Shown in pieces: positions 23,336-31,528 of a DNA stretch of 40,121 nucleotides. The position numbers were made by a program, and so were the translations under genes. Origin of the DNA: Chloroflexi bacterium GWB2_54_36 (GTDB lineage Bacteria > Chloroflexota > Anaerolineae > Anaerolineales > Anaerolineaceae); assembly GCA_001796355.1 (NCBI GenBank), contig MGMG01000001.1:1-40121 (forward strand). Reading direction: 5' to 3'. The number at the start of each line of letters is the position of its first letter. Positions within the stretch are counted from its first letter, which is position 1. The notes beneath the pieces were generated by a model that had not been told where the DNA came from, made no database searches, and worked only from the letters and a program-made list of their open reading frames with translations.

Positions 23336-23344
23336 TGTTACAAT
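23336..23344 (+). promoter_or_regulatory. Possible extended -10 promoter
   Basis: TG-T-TACAAT (23336-23344) is an extended -10 form, 34 bp before the TTG start at 23378. No clear -35 is seen. A TTGACA at 23236-23241 lacks a well-spaced -10. The rest of the 23152-23377 gap shows nothing else. Confidence 0.3.
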
Positions 23345-23377
23345 ATCTTCGTTAACCATCTTCTGTGGAGGGACAAT

Positions 23378-24391
23378 TTGACACCAGTGATCAAAATTGC
23401 CGTGCCAATGGCTGGTTTTGGTACCCGCATGCGCCCGCATACGTGGAGCAAAGCCAAACCATTGATTGCATTGGCAGGAAAAACCGTGCTGGATTATGTT
23501 TTGGAACAGTTCGAGACGCTGCCGGATTCGCTGGAACGGGAATATGTCTTCATTGTGGGTCCCAACCAGTTGGACCAGATCAAGGCGCACATGCTGGAAC
23601 AGCATCCTCTAAAACGGGTGCATTACGTGGTTCAGGAGGTTATGCGCGGCCAATCGGATGCGCTCTACCTGGCGCGCGAATACCTGACCGGGCCCATGTT
23701 GATGGCGTACTCCGATACGATGATCGAAACAGAACTATCCGAAATTGCCAGTGAAACGGTGGATGCTCTGGCCTGGGTACGCTCGGTGGAAGACCCGCGC
23801 CGTTTTGGCGTGGCACAGATGAGCAGTGACGGCTGGGTAACCCGCCTGATCGAAAAGCCCAAGGAAATTGACAATAAATTAGCCCTGGTCGGGTTTTATT
23901 ACTTCCGGCGGGGAGAAGATCTGATGGCGGCGATTGAAGAACAGATACGCCGCAACCTGACTGTAAAGAATGAGTTCTTTCTGGTAGACGCCATCAATAT
24001 CATGCTGGAAAACAGCGCCAAGATGCGTACCCGGAAAGTGGATGTCTGGCTGGATGCGGGCATCCCGGAGGCATTACTGGAAACAAACCGCCACTTGCTT
24101 TCTCACGGTTACGCGAATTCTGCTGACCTGGGACTGAATAAAAACCTGGCGATTATCCCGCCGGTGTATGTTCACCCAAGCGCTCAAATAAACGCCGCAG
24201 TAATTGGGCCGAATGTATCGGTTGGCGCAAATTGTGTAATTGAGCGCGCAATTATCTCCGATTCGATACTGGAGGATGGAGTCATGGTGTCGGATTGCGT
24301 CCTTACCGGCAGCTTGCTTGGCCGCGATGTCCAGGTGGAGGGTAAGGCTGAAGCGCTCAACCTTGGGGATAATGCATGGATGAAGAAGTAA
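23378..24391 (+). CDS. Sugar-phosphate nucleotidyltransferase with hexapeptide C-terminus
   Basis: 337 residues from TTG 23378, which has GGAGGGACAAT directly upstream. Nucleotide-binding signature AVPMAGFGTRMRPHTWSKAK with the P-L motif, then VQEVMRGQSDALYLA and acidic site MAYSDTMIE, VEDPRRFGVAQM, LIEKPKEIDNKLALVGFYYF, FLVDAINIML and VDVWLDAG are in the order of glucose-1-phosphate nucleotidyltransferases. From about residue 265, imperfect hexapeptides (VHPSAQINAAVIGPNVSVGA, IERAIISDSILEDGVMV) form a left-handed beta-helix, as in GlmU-like enzymes. It makes an NDP-sugar from sugar-1-phosphate; specificity (dTTP-glucose, UDP or GDP) is not decided. It overlaps the next small gene by 16 nt. 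Confidence 0.88.
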   Translation: MTPVIKIAVPMAGFGTRMRPHTWSKAKPLIALAGKTVLDYVLEQFETLPDSLEREYVFIVGPNQLDQIKAHMLEQHPLKRVHYVVQEVMRGQSDALYLAREYLTGPMLMAYSDTMIETELSEIASETVDALAWVRSVEDPRRFGVAQMSSDGWVTRLIEKPKEIDNKLALVGFYYFRRGEDLMAAIEEQIRRNLTVKNEFFLVDAINIMLENSAKMRTRKVDVWLDAGIPEALLETNRHLLSHGYANSADLGLNKNLAIIPPVYVHPSAQINAAVIGPNVSVGANCVIERAIISDSILEDGVMVSDCVLTGSLLGRDVQVEGKAEALNLGDNAWMKK

Positions 24392-24600
24392 GCTTCCAGG
24401 TCGAATGCCATTCGGGCTTTGAATATGCCGAACGGCCAGTTACGCTGATCCAAGGCGGTCAGCGCCTGGAGGTCGAGGTGGTCGAGGACCGCTGGCGCAT
24501 CCCGGGCGGCAAGTGTTTTCGGGTAAAGGTAAAAGACGGTCGGCGGTTTGAACTTTTTTATGGCGAACTTTATGATGAGTGGCGTGTGAACGAACTATAA
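24376..24600 (+). CDS. Small conserved-looking protein of unknown function
   Basis: 74 residues, starting inside the end of the nucleotidyltransferase gene with GGGGAT about 7 nt before the ATG, and ending 9 nt before the aminotransferase start. The sequence (QVECHSGFEYAERPVTLIQG, VEVVEDRWRIPGGKCFRVKV, RRFELFYGELYDEWRVNEL) looks like a small all-beta protein with Trp and aromatic residues, similar in style to DUF6504-like small proteins, but I am not sure. The tight overlap and spacing suggest it is translated with its neighbours. Confidence 0.6.
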   Translation: MDEEVSFQVECHSGFEYAERPVTLIQGGQRLEVEVVEDRWRIPGGKCFRVKVKDGRRFELFYGELYDEWRVNEL

Positions 24601-24609
24601 GGAAAAATA

Positions 24610-25827
<1,218 letters not shown>

Positions 25828-25967
25828 CCGGTGAATTAAATTGTAAAGATGGGGTATTTTTTTGAGGGGTTGGCAACTCAATTGAGATGCTATCGCTAGG
25901 GCACCCAATGGTTCCATTTTCCGGGTTACAATTAGGTTTTGTACATCCCGCAGCTGAAAGGTGACCC

Positions 25968-26594
25968 ATGGCTGACCCGAAATGGCTGAGTTGGGTGCAG
26001 CAAGTCCAGGCGTTGGCGCAGGACGGCCTGGCTTACTCTCAAAACCCTTTTGATCTCGAACGCTATCACGCGCTGCAATCCGTCGCGGCGCGCATCATTG
26101 CCGAATACTCCACCCAGGATTTTGAAAAAGTGGACGGGTTGTTCACCCAGCAAGCGGGTTATGCCACCCCAAAACTGGACTGCCGCGGCGTGGTCTTCCG
26201 CGATGGCAAGCTGCTGCTGGTCAAAGAACTGGCCGACGGCGGCTGGACGCTGCCTGGCGGCTGGGTAGATGTTGGCGAGCCGCCTTCGCTGGCGGTCGAG
26301 CGCGAAGTGTGGGAAGAGTCGGGTTACCGCGTCAAAGCACGTAAACTGCTGGCGCTGGATGACCGTTCCAATCCGCGCCATGCGCATCCCCCTTATATTT
26401 TTCACACCTATAAGATGTTTGTGCTGTGCGAACTGATCGGCGGGGAACCTGCCGTCAGCATCGAAACCGGCGGCGCTGAATTTTACAGCGAGGATGAGAT
26501 CCCAACGCTCTCGATCATGCGCACCTCCACCGAGCAAATTCAACGCATGTTCGCCCATTATCGCAATCCGCAGCTGCCCTGCGAATTCGACTGA
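25968..26594 (+). CDS. NUDIX hydrolase with NUDIX_N domain
   Basis: 208 residues. Residues 1-60 resemble the NUDIX_N helical domain (WLSWVQQVQALAQDGLAYSQ and NPFDLERYHALQSVAARIIA) found in ADP-ribose pyrophosphatase-like enzymes. The NUDIX box at 98-120 follows the G-x5-E-x7-REUxEE-x-GU rule (GWVDVGE then REVWEESGY), with metal-binding Glu residues intact. LDCRGVVFRDGKLLLVKELA and LPGGWV precede it. It should cleave nucleoside diphosphates linked to another moiety, ADP-ribose or a sugar nucleotide being likely. It stands 141 bp after the aminotransferase and 11 bp before the solute-binding protein gene. Confidence 0.9.
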   Translation: MADPKWLSWVQQVQALAQDGLAYSQNPFDLERYHALQSVAARIIAEYSTQDFEKVDGLFTQQAGYATPKLDCRGVVFRDGKLLLVKELADGGWTLPGGWVDVGEPPSLAVEREVWEESGYRVKARKLLALDDRSNPRHAHPPYIFHTYKMFVLCELIGGEPAVSIETGGAEFYSEDEIPTLSIMRTSTEQIQRMFAHYRNPQLPCEFD

Positions 26595-26605
26595 ACCGTC
26601 ATTTT

Positions 26606-28066
26606 ATGCAAAATCGCCCCCCAACCCAGCAATGGATCACCATGCTGCTGGTTTTAACCGCAGTTATATTGGCAACCGCCTGCCAGCCCACTGGCGAGCC
26701 ACCGGTTGTTCCAACGGATTCGACCTCACAGGTCGAAACATCCGTTGAACTGACCCAACCCGCGCCTGAAAGCACGCCTACCAGCCTGGCGCCAAGCGCA
26801 ACACCGGCTTACCTGGTGCCGCTGGCGGAACTGAATGGGCAGAAAATCATTTTTTCACACCCGTGGAGCGGCGAAACTGCAGATTTGATCGACCAAATGG
26901 TCGACAGCTTCAACCAGAGCAACGAATGGGGCATTCACATTATGGTGCGGCGAGCCGGTTCGAGCATGGCGTTGGCAGATCGGGTCGAAGGTGACAAATT
27001 GAACGCAGATTACCCGCAGGTAGTAGTTGCCCCCTCCGAGCACCTGCTTTCCTGGCTGGAAAACGGCGGTTTGGTACGTCCACTCAACGACTTGATCGCC
27101 GACCCTTATTTTGGTTTGACCGAGCAGCAGCGCGCTGACTTCCCCTTGGTGTTCTGGCAGCAAGATCAAGCGGGCGGCAGTCAGGTTGGCATCCCGGCGC
27201 TGCGCGACATCCCGGGCATTTTCTATAACACAACCTGGGCGGCCGAGCTGGGTTTTACCGAACCGCCGGCCACCGCGGATGACTTCAAGACCCAGGCTTG
27301 CGCGGCAGCATTTGTCAACGGCCACGACCGCTTCGCCGCCAATGACGGCACCGGGGGTTGGATAGTAAATACCGATGGGCTGGTGGTATATTCCTGGCTC
27401 AAATCTTTTGGGTTGGAAGGCGAGCTGGCCGGCAACCCGTTGCAATTCCATTTCGATCAGCCGGTGACGCAAACCACTTTTTCCTTTGTCCGTTCCTTGG
27501 TGGATGAAGGCTGCGCCTGGTTCTCGCGAACGACCGCATCCAATGAATATTTTGCCAACCGGCAAGCCCTGTTCTACACCGGCAACTTGACCGATCTGGC
27601 TTTGCAGGCGAAGACCAACTCCCGTTTGGAAAGCCAGGACAGTTGGACGATTCTGCCGTTCCCGGATGGCAACCGGCCAGTGACCGTAGCCAGCGGTTTG
27701 TCCTATGGGGTGCTGCGCAGCAGCGCAGCCCAGGAGACAGCCGCCTGGTTATTCGTGCGCTGGATGAGTCAACCTGAAAACAGCGCCAGGCTGCTGGCGG
27801 TTGGCGGCGGTTTGCCGGTCAGCACGGCGGCTGCTGAATTAGCCAGGACGCAAATGGACAGTAATCCGCAATGGGCGCTGACCCTGCAATGGATTCCAAC
27901 CATGCAGTCCGCGCCGCCGGTTGCCGGCTGGCGCATTGCCCGCTTTGTGCTGCAGGATGCCTTCTGGCAGTCGCTGCAGAGTTATGTGCCGGTGGAAGAT
28001 TTCCCATCGATTCTCGAGCAACTCGACGCGACAATTGTCGAGGTACAAGCTCAACAGGGGCAATAG
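26606..28066 (+). CDS. Extracellular solute-binding lipoprotein
   Basis: 486 residues. A lipoprotein signal ends VILATAC, with Cys26, followed by a Pro/Thr/Ser linker up to about residue 70. The rest resembles family 1 ABC substrate-binding proteins: KIIFSHPWSGETADLIDQMV, the QVVVAPSEHLLSWLENGGLV region, GIPALRDIPGIFYNTTWAAE, NTDGLVVYSWLKSFGLEGEL and SYGVLRSSAAQETAAWLFVR with WMSQPENSARLLAVGGGLPV. Sugar or oligosaccharide binding is likely. No permease or ATPase gene is next to it, so it is an orphan in this window. No clear ribosome site precedes the ATG; it may be coupled to the NUDIX gene 11 nt upstream. Confidence 0.85.
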   Translation: MQNRPPTQQWITMLLVLTAVILATACQPTGEPPVVPTDSTSQVETSVELTQPAPESTPTSLAPSATPAYLVPLAELNGQKIIFSHPWSGETADLIDQMVDSFNQSNEWGIHIMVRRAGSSMALADRVEGDKLNADYPQVVVAPSEHLLSWLENGGLVRPLNDLIADPYFGLTEQQRADFPLVFWQQDQAGGSQVGIPALRDIPGIFYNTTWAAELGFTEPPATADDFKTQACAAAFVNGHDRFAANDGTGGWIVNTDGLVVYSWLKSFGLEGELAGNPLQFHFDQPVTQTTFSFVRSLVDEGCAWFSRTTASNEYFANRQALFYTGNLTDLALQAKTNSRLESQDSWTILPFPDGNRPVTVASGLSYGVLRSSAAQETAAWLFVRWMSQPENSARLLAVGGGLPVSTAAAELARTQMDSNPQWALTLQWIPTMQSAPPVAGWRIARFVLQDAFWQSLQSYVPVEDFPSILEQLDATIVEVQAQQGQ

Positions 28067-28137
28067 CTGGTTACATAAAAATTGGCAGCCCGGTCTGGAT
28101 GGCTCGCAGGTTGCTTTGGGTGGGACAATCTGCGATT

Positions 28138-28188
28138 GAGCCTGTCGAAGGGCAGTTCGCCGTACTACCGGGGCTTCGACAGGCTCAG
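28138..28188. repeat. Inverted pair of CTTCGACAGGCTCAG repeats
   Basis: TTGAGCCTGTCGAAG (28136-28150) and CTTCGACAGGCTCAG (28174-28188) face each other and can form a stem of about 14 bp. The element is shared with 17558-17572 and with coding copies in the copper ATPase gene. Confidence 0.75.
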
Positions 28189-28251
28189 CTACCGGGATAA
28201 CAGCCACAAAAAAGAGGCGACAACAGGAAAGCGAAGACACCCGATCAAGGA

Positions 28252-28355
28252 TGTCACCCTGCCCGCAGGGCACTCTGTGAGTGAACGAAGTGAAGGGTCT
28301 CTTTGTAAATTTTTTAGATCCTTCGCCTGCGCGGTGCTCCGGCTCAGGATGACAC
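28252..28355. repeat. Long imperfect inverted repeat
   Basis: The left arm (TGTCACCCTG ... GAAGGGTCT, 28252-28300) and right arm (AGATCCTTCG ... CAGGATGACA, 28316-28355) are inverted versions of each other with loops. It resembles the very common intergenic TGTCATTCTGAGCG...GAAGAATCT type. CACTCTGTGAGTG (28270-28282) is in the left arm. Confidence 0.65.
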
Positions 28356-28393
28356 AAAAACCTCCGCCATTTTGCTCTGTAAAATGGGGGAGG
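28355..28393 (-). terminator. Terminator of the tRNA-Cys transcript
   Basis: Read on the minus strand, CCTCCCCCATTTT, a 7-nt loop, and AAAATGGCGGAGG form a stem followed by TTTTTG. It begins 13 bp downstream of the tRNA 3' end. Confidence 0.85.
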
Positions 28394-28405
28394 TTGGAGG
28401 GGGTG

Positions 28406-28476
28406 AGGCGACGACGGGATTTGAACCCGTGATCAGGGTTTTGCAGACCCTTGCCTTGCCACTTGGCCACGTCGCC
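28406..28476 (-). tRNA. tRNA-Cys (anticodon GCA)
   Basis: The minus strand gives a 71-nt cloverleaf. The 7-bp acceptor stem is GGCGACG/CGTCGCC. The anticodon arm is AGGGT-CTGCAAA-ACCCT, with anticodon GCA. The T arm is ACGGG-TTCAAAT-CCCGT. The discriminator base is U73, the usual identity element of tRNA-Cys. The 3' CCA is not encoded. Confidence 0.96.
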
Positions 28477-28596
28477 TGGAATGCCTGGATTTTAGCGTAC
28501 AAAGACAGTTTGGTCAAGGAAAGCCCACCACAGGAAAGCCCACCACTGAGCCCTCAACTACCCCGTTCGGGGTTAGAATCAACCCATCCTGCAATC

Positions 28597-30075
28597 ATGC
28601 ATATCCTGACCAACCTCACACAAAACAAAATCATTGCGCTGCTGCTGCGTTTCCTGGCAGCTATTTTGACTATTGCTGCCATCACCCTGGTGCTCCAGGC
28701 ATTCAAACCCGAATGGACCAACCAGGTCATCGTCTTGATCTACCTGCTGCCGGTGATGCTCAGCACGGTGCTTTGGGGGCTTGTTCCTGGCATTCTGGCG
28801 GCTTTCCTGGCATTTTTGGCCTTCAACTACTATTACCTCGTACCGTTGAATACCTTCCAGGTACATGCCACCCAGGATTTAATCCTGCTGACCATCTTCC
28901 TGATCGTGGCAGTGGTACTGGCGCAACTGATCGGCCAGGCCAGGCAGGGTGAACGGCTGGCCCGCAGCCGCGAGTGGGAGGCCACCCGCATGTATGAGCT
29001 GATTTCAGCGCTGGCGCCCCTGCAAGATATTTCGGCAGTGGCCCAGGCGCTGGCCGACCGCACCCGCGAAGCATTCGACTGCACGCAGGTCGAGGTGACA
29101 ACGCTGGAGAAGAAAGGCGATCCCTCCATTACCGCCCGGGCACCGGAGTCTGACTCAGTCAATCTGGCCCCAACTGCCCGCATCCGAATCGAAACGGCCC
29201 GCGAGAAAGAAGGCGAATTGCGCCTGTGGTTGGCGGAAGGAAATCTGTCGGCAGAGGAACAGCGCCTGCTAGCGGCCTTTGCCAGCCAGGGGGCGCTTTC
29301 CATCGAGCGTATCCGCCTGGCGCGCGGCGAGAAACGCTCGCGGCTGTTGGAAGAGAGCGATAAACTCAAATCGTCTCTGCTTAATTCGGTTTCCCATGAG
29401 CTGCGCACACCGTTGGCTGCCATCAAAGCCTCCGTATCCAGCCTGCGCAGCCAAACGGTGGATTGGAATGCCCCGGAACGCAGCGAGTTACTGGCGACCA
29501 TTGAGGAAGAGACCGACCACCTCAACCTGCTGGTCGGCAACCTGCTGGACATGTCGCGCATCGAGTCCGGAGCGCTCAAGCCGCACCGCACCTGGAACGC
29601 CCTCAGCGAAATCGTCTGGGGGGTGGCTGGCAAAATGCGCACTCAGTTGCAAGATCACCAGTTAATGATCAACCTCCCTGGTGATCTGCCGCTGGTACCG
29701 ACCGACTATGTCATGATCGAGCAGGTGTTTATCAACCTGCTCAGCAACAGCATCAAATACGCTGCACCTGGCACCCGCATCGAGATTTCAGCCGGCACAG
29801 AACTTGATTTTATGCACGTCCGGCTGGCCAACCAGAGTCCGCCGGTTCCCGAGGATCATCTGGCGCTTATCTTCGAGAAATTTCACCGTATCACGGCAGC
29901 CGACCGCGTCACCGGCACGGGCCTGGGCTTGTCGATCTGCAAGGGGATGATCGAAGCGCATGGCGGGAAAATTTGGGCAGCTAACGAGCCCGGCCGCTTT
30001 GTCTTTCATTTCACTCTGCCGCTGACCCTGGACGGCGCACTGCCGGATTCCCCGCGGGAGATCGACAATGGATAA
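28597..30075 (+). CDS. KdpD-like sensor kinase lacking KdpD/Usp N-terminus
   Basis: 492 residues from ATG 28597. A longer upstream reading frame runs across the tRNA gene, so it cannot be coding. The protein begins at the membrane part of KdpD: helices at about 10-31, 38-80 and 89-110 (DUF4118), followed by a GAF-like region (about 130-240). The HisKA domain has NSVSHELRTPLAAIKASVSS with His267, and the ATPase domain has INLLSNSIKYAAPG (N box), FEKFHRITAADRVTGTGLGL (F and G boxes) and AHGGKIWA. The KdpD and Usp domains that sense K+/c-di-AMP in full-length KdpD (about 900 residues) are missing. It overlaps the response regulator gene by 8 nt. A Usp-like protein is encoded separately at 30855. 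Confidence 0.88.
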   Translation: MHILTNLTQNKIIALLLRFLAAILTIAAITLVLQAFKPEWTNQVIVLIYLLPVMLSTVLWGLVPGILAAFLAFLAFNYYYLVPLNTFQVHATQDLILLTIFLIVAVVLAQLIGQARQGERLARSREWEATRMYELISALAPLQDISAVAQALADRTREAFDCTQVEVTTLEKKGDPSITARAPESDSVNLAPTARIRIETAREKEGELRLWLAEGNLSAEEQRLLAAFASQGALSIERIRLARGEKRSRLLEESDKLKSSLLNSVSHELRTPLAAIKASVSSLRSQTVDWNAPERSELLATIEEETDHLNLLVGNLLDMSRIESGALKPHRTWNALSEIVWGVAGKMRTQLQDHQLMINLPGDLPLVPTDYVMIEQVFINLLSNSIKYAAPGTRIEISAGTELDFMHVRLANQSPPVPEDHLALIFEKFHRITAADRVTGTGLGLSICKGMIEAHGGKIWAANEPGRFVFHFTLPLTLDGALPDSPREIDNG

Positions 30076-30763
30076 AGACCCCACCATCCTGCTCATCGAT
30101 GACGAGCCGCAGATTCTGCGGGCGCTCAAAACCATTCTGGCAGCCAACCATTTTAAGGTGGCTTTGGCGGCTACTGGCGAACAGGGGATTGCCATGGCAG
30201 TGGCGCAGCCGCCGGATTTAATCATCCTTGACCTGACCCTGCCTGATATGGATGGCATCGCTGTCGCCGAGGCGGTCCGTGAATGGTCGCGCGTACCCAT
30301 CATTGTGCTGTCGGTGCGCGACAATGAAAAGGATAAAGTCGCTGCGCTGGATAAAGGCGCAGATGATTACCTGACCAAACCATTCGGCATCGAGGAACTG
30401 TTGGCGCGTATTCGGGTGGCGCTGCGGCATTCCGAGCAGGCAATTGGCAACAAGCAGAGTATCATCAAAGCCGGACCCGTAACGGTTGATCTGGCCCGCC
30501 ATGTGGCAACCATGCGCGGCGAAGAAATCCGCCTGACCGCGACCGAATTCAAGCTGCTGGCTTACCTGACAGCCCATGCTGACCGGGTACTAACCCACCA
30601 GGCCATCCTGACCCAGGTGTGGGGCTTTGAAGACTTCGATCACGTTGAATACCTGCGAGTGTACGTTGGTCAATTGCGTAAAAAGCTGGAACAAAACCCA
30701 GACGATCCGCAACTTATCCTGACCGAGCCGGGGGTTGGTTATCGGTTTAAGGCCGGAGAATAA
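30068..30763 (+). CDS. kdpE: KdpE-like OmpR-family response regulator
   Basis: 231 residues. Receiver domain ILLIDDEPQILRALKTILAA with Asp11, Asp12, phospho-acceptor Asp55 (DLIILDLTLPDMDG) and Lys in GADDYLTKPFG. C-terminal winged helix: VDLARHVATMRGEEIRLTAT, EFKLLAYLTAHADRVLTHQA, VWGFEDFDHVEYLRVYVGQL and ILTEPGVGYRF, all strongly KdpE-like. It overlaps the kinase gene by 8 nt and should be phosphorylated by it. Kdp regulators usually control KdpFABC; here the nearest K+ transport gene is the APC transporter at 31529, which it may control. Confidence 0.92.
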   Translation: MDKDPTILLIDDEPQILRALKTILAANHFKVALAATGEQGIAMAVAQPPDLIILDLTLPDMDGIAVAEAVREWSRVPIIVLSVRDNEKDKVAALDKGADDYLTKPFGIEELLARIRVALRHSEQAIGNKQSIIKAGPVTVDLARHVATMRGEEIRLTATEFKLLAYLTAHADRVLTHQAILTQVWGFEDFDHVEYLRVYVGQLRKKLEQNPDDPQLILTEPGVGYRFKAGE

Positions 30764-30823
30764 TCTTTATATTTTCTTTATAAGTCTGTTCGCTTTTTTG
30801 TGACCAATTTATACCCTTGGAAT

Positions 30824-30853
30824 ACACTCTCCTATGTAATTAAAGGAGTGTGT
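30824..30853 (+). promoter_or_regulatory. Hairpin sequestering the ribosome binding site
   Basis: ACAC-T-CTCCT (30824-30833) pairs with AGGAG-T-GTGT (30844-30853), nine pairs with one T-T mismatch and a 10-nt loop. The right arm contains the whole Shine-Dalgarno AGGAG and ends one base before the ATG at 30855. Folding would block translation of the Usp-like protein. Confidence 0.5.
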
Positions 30854-30854
30854 T

Positions 30855-31460
30855 ATGAATTCAGAAAAAGGACGACCTGCACGCCTGATTGTGCTCTTGC
30901 CGGAAAGTCTGACGGAGAACCTGGAATTTGCCCAGAAAATCCACTGGATGGCTGCTCGGGCACAAAATGACGTCTTATATTTGACGCTACTGGATAATCC
31001 AGACAACTTGTTGACCGCCCAACGCGGGATTGCGACGATGAAAGCGGTAACCGAGTCGAATTTGATCCGTGCCGGATCGGTTACGGCGCCGGCTGCCCAC
31101 TGGTTCGAAAAGCTGCAGGAGATCCTGCGCCCGGGCGACACCATTGTGTGTCATGTCGAGCAGGTGGTCAAGCATGGGTTTATGAAGACGGTTGCTATGC
31201 CGGAGTACCTGGCGGGAATTTTGACTGCGCCAGTGGTCACGGTGGAAGGTTTTTACTTTCCCCAGCACGCAATCATTAAAGGCTGGATAAGCGGTTTGCT
31301 TTTCTGGTTGGGAGCGCTGGTGATTCTGGCTGGTTTCACCTTCCTGGAACTGCAGGCGGATACGGCATTCCCGGGTTTTGCTCATAAATTGGTTTTAGGA
31401 GCTATTTTGGTGATTGAATTTGGCGCGTTCTGGCTCTGGAGCCAGATCGTTCGCCGGTAA
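30855..31460 (+). CDS. Usp-like domain membrane protein
   Basis: 201 residues, with AAAGGAG before the ATG. Residues 1-135 look like a Rossmann-type universal stress protein domain (RLIVLLPESLTENLEFAQKI, DVLYLTLLDNPDNL, ILRPGDTIVCHVEQVV, ILTAPVVTVEGFY). Two membrane helices follow (about 143-163 and 175-196) with a short basic end (QIVRR). The ATP-binding G-2x-G-9x-G motif of classic UspA is not obvious. It lies between the KdpDE-like pair and the APC transporter, with 68 bp to the latter. I infer that it supplies, in trans, a cytoplasmic sensing domain lacking from the kinase, or acts as a regulatory subunit of the transporter. Either is untested. Confidence 0.65.
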   Translation: MNSEKGRPARLIVLLPESLTENLEFAQKIHWMAARAQNDVLYLTLLDNPDNLLTAQRGIATMKAVTESNLIRAGSVTAPAAHWFEKLQEILRPGDTIVCHVEQVVKHGFMKTVAMPEYLAGILTAPVVTVEGFYFPQHAIIKGWISGLLFWLGALVILAGFTFLELQADTAFPGFAHKLVLGAILVIEFGAFWLWSQIVRR

Positions 31461-31528
31461 TCAAGGATCTCTACCGCCAGGGTTATTCGAACATCCCTGG
31501 ATTTAATTTTGAAAAAGGTATTTTAAAG

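Noticed and set aside
28372-28596. An upstream extension of the sensor kinase that would add 75 residues
   Set aside because: The extension runs through the complete tRNA-Cys gene and its terminator on the other strand, and gives no KdpD-like sequence.
31461-31528. A ydaO-type c-di-AMP riboswitch before the KimA-like transporter
   Set aside because: The gap is only 68 bp, shorter than the riboswitch, and no characteristic core is present.
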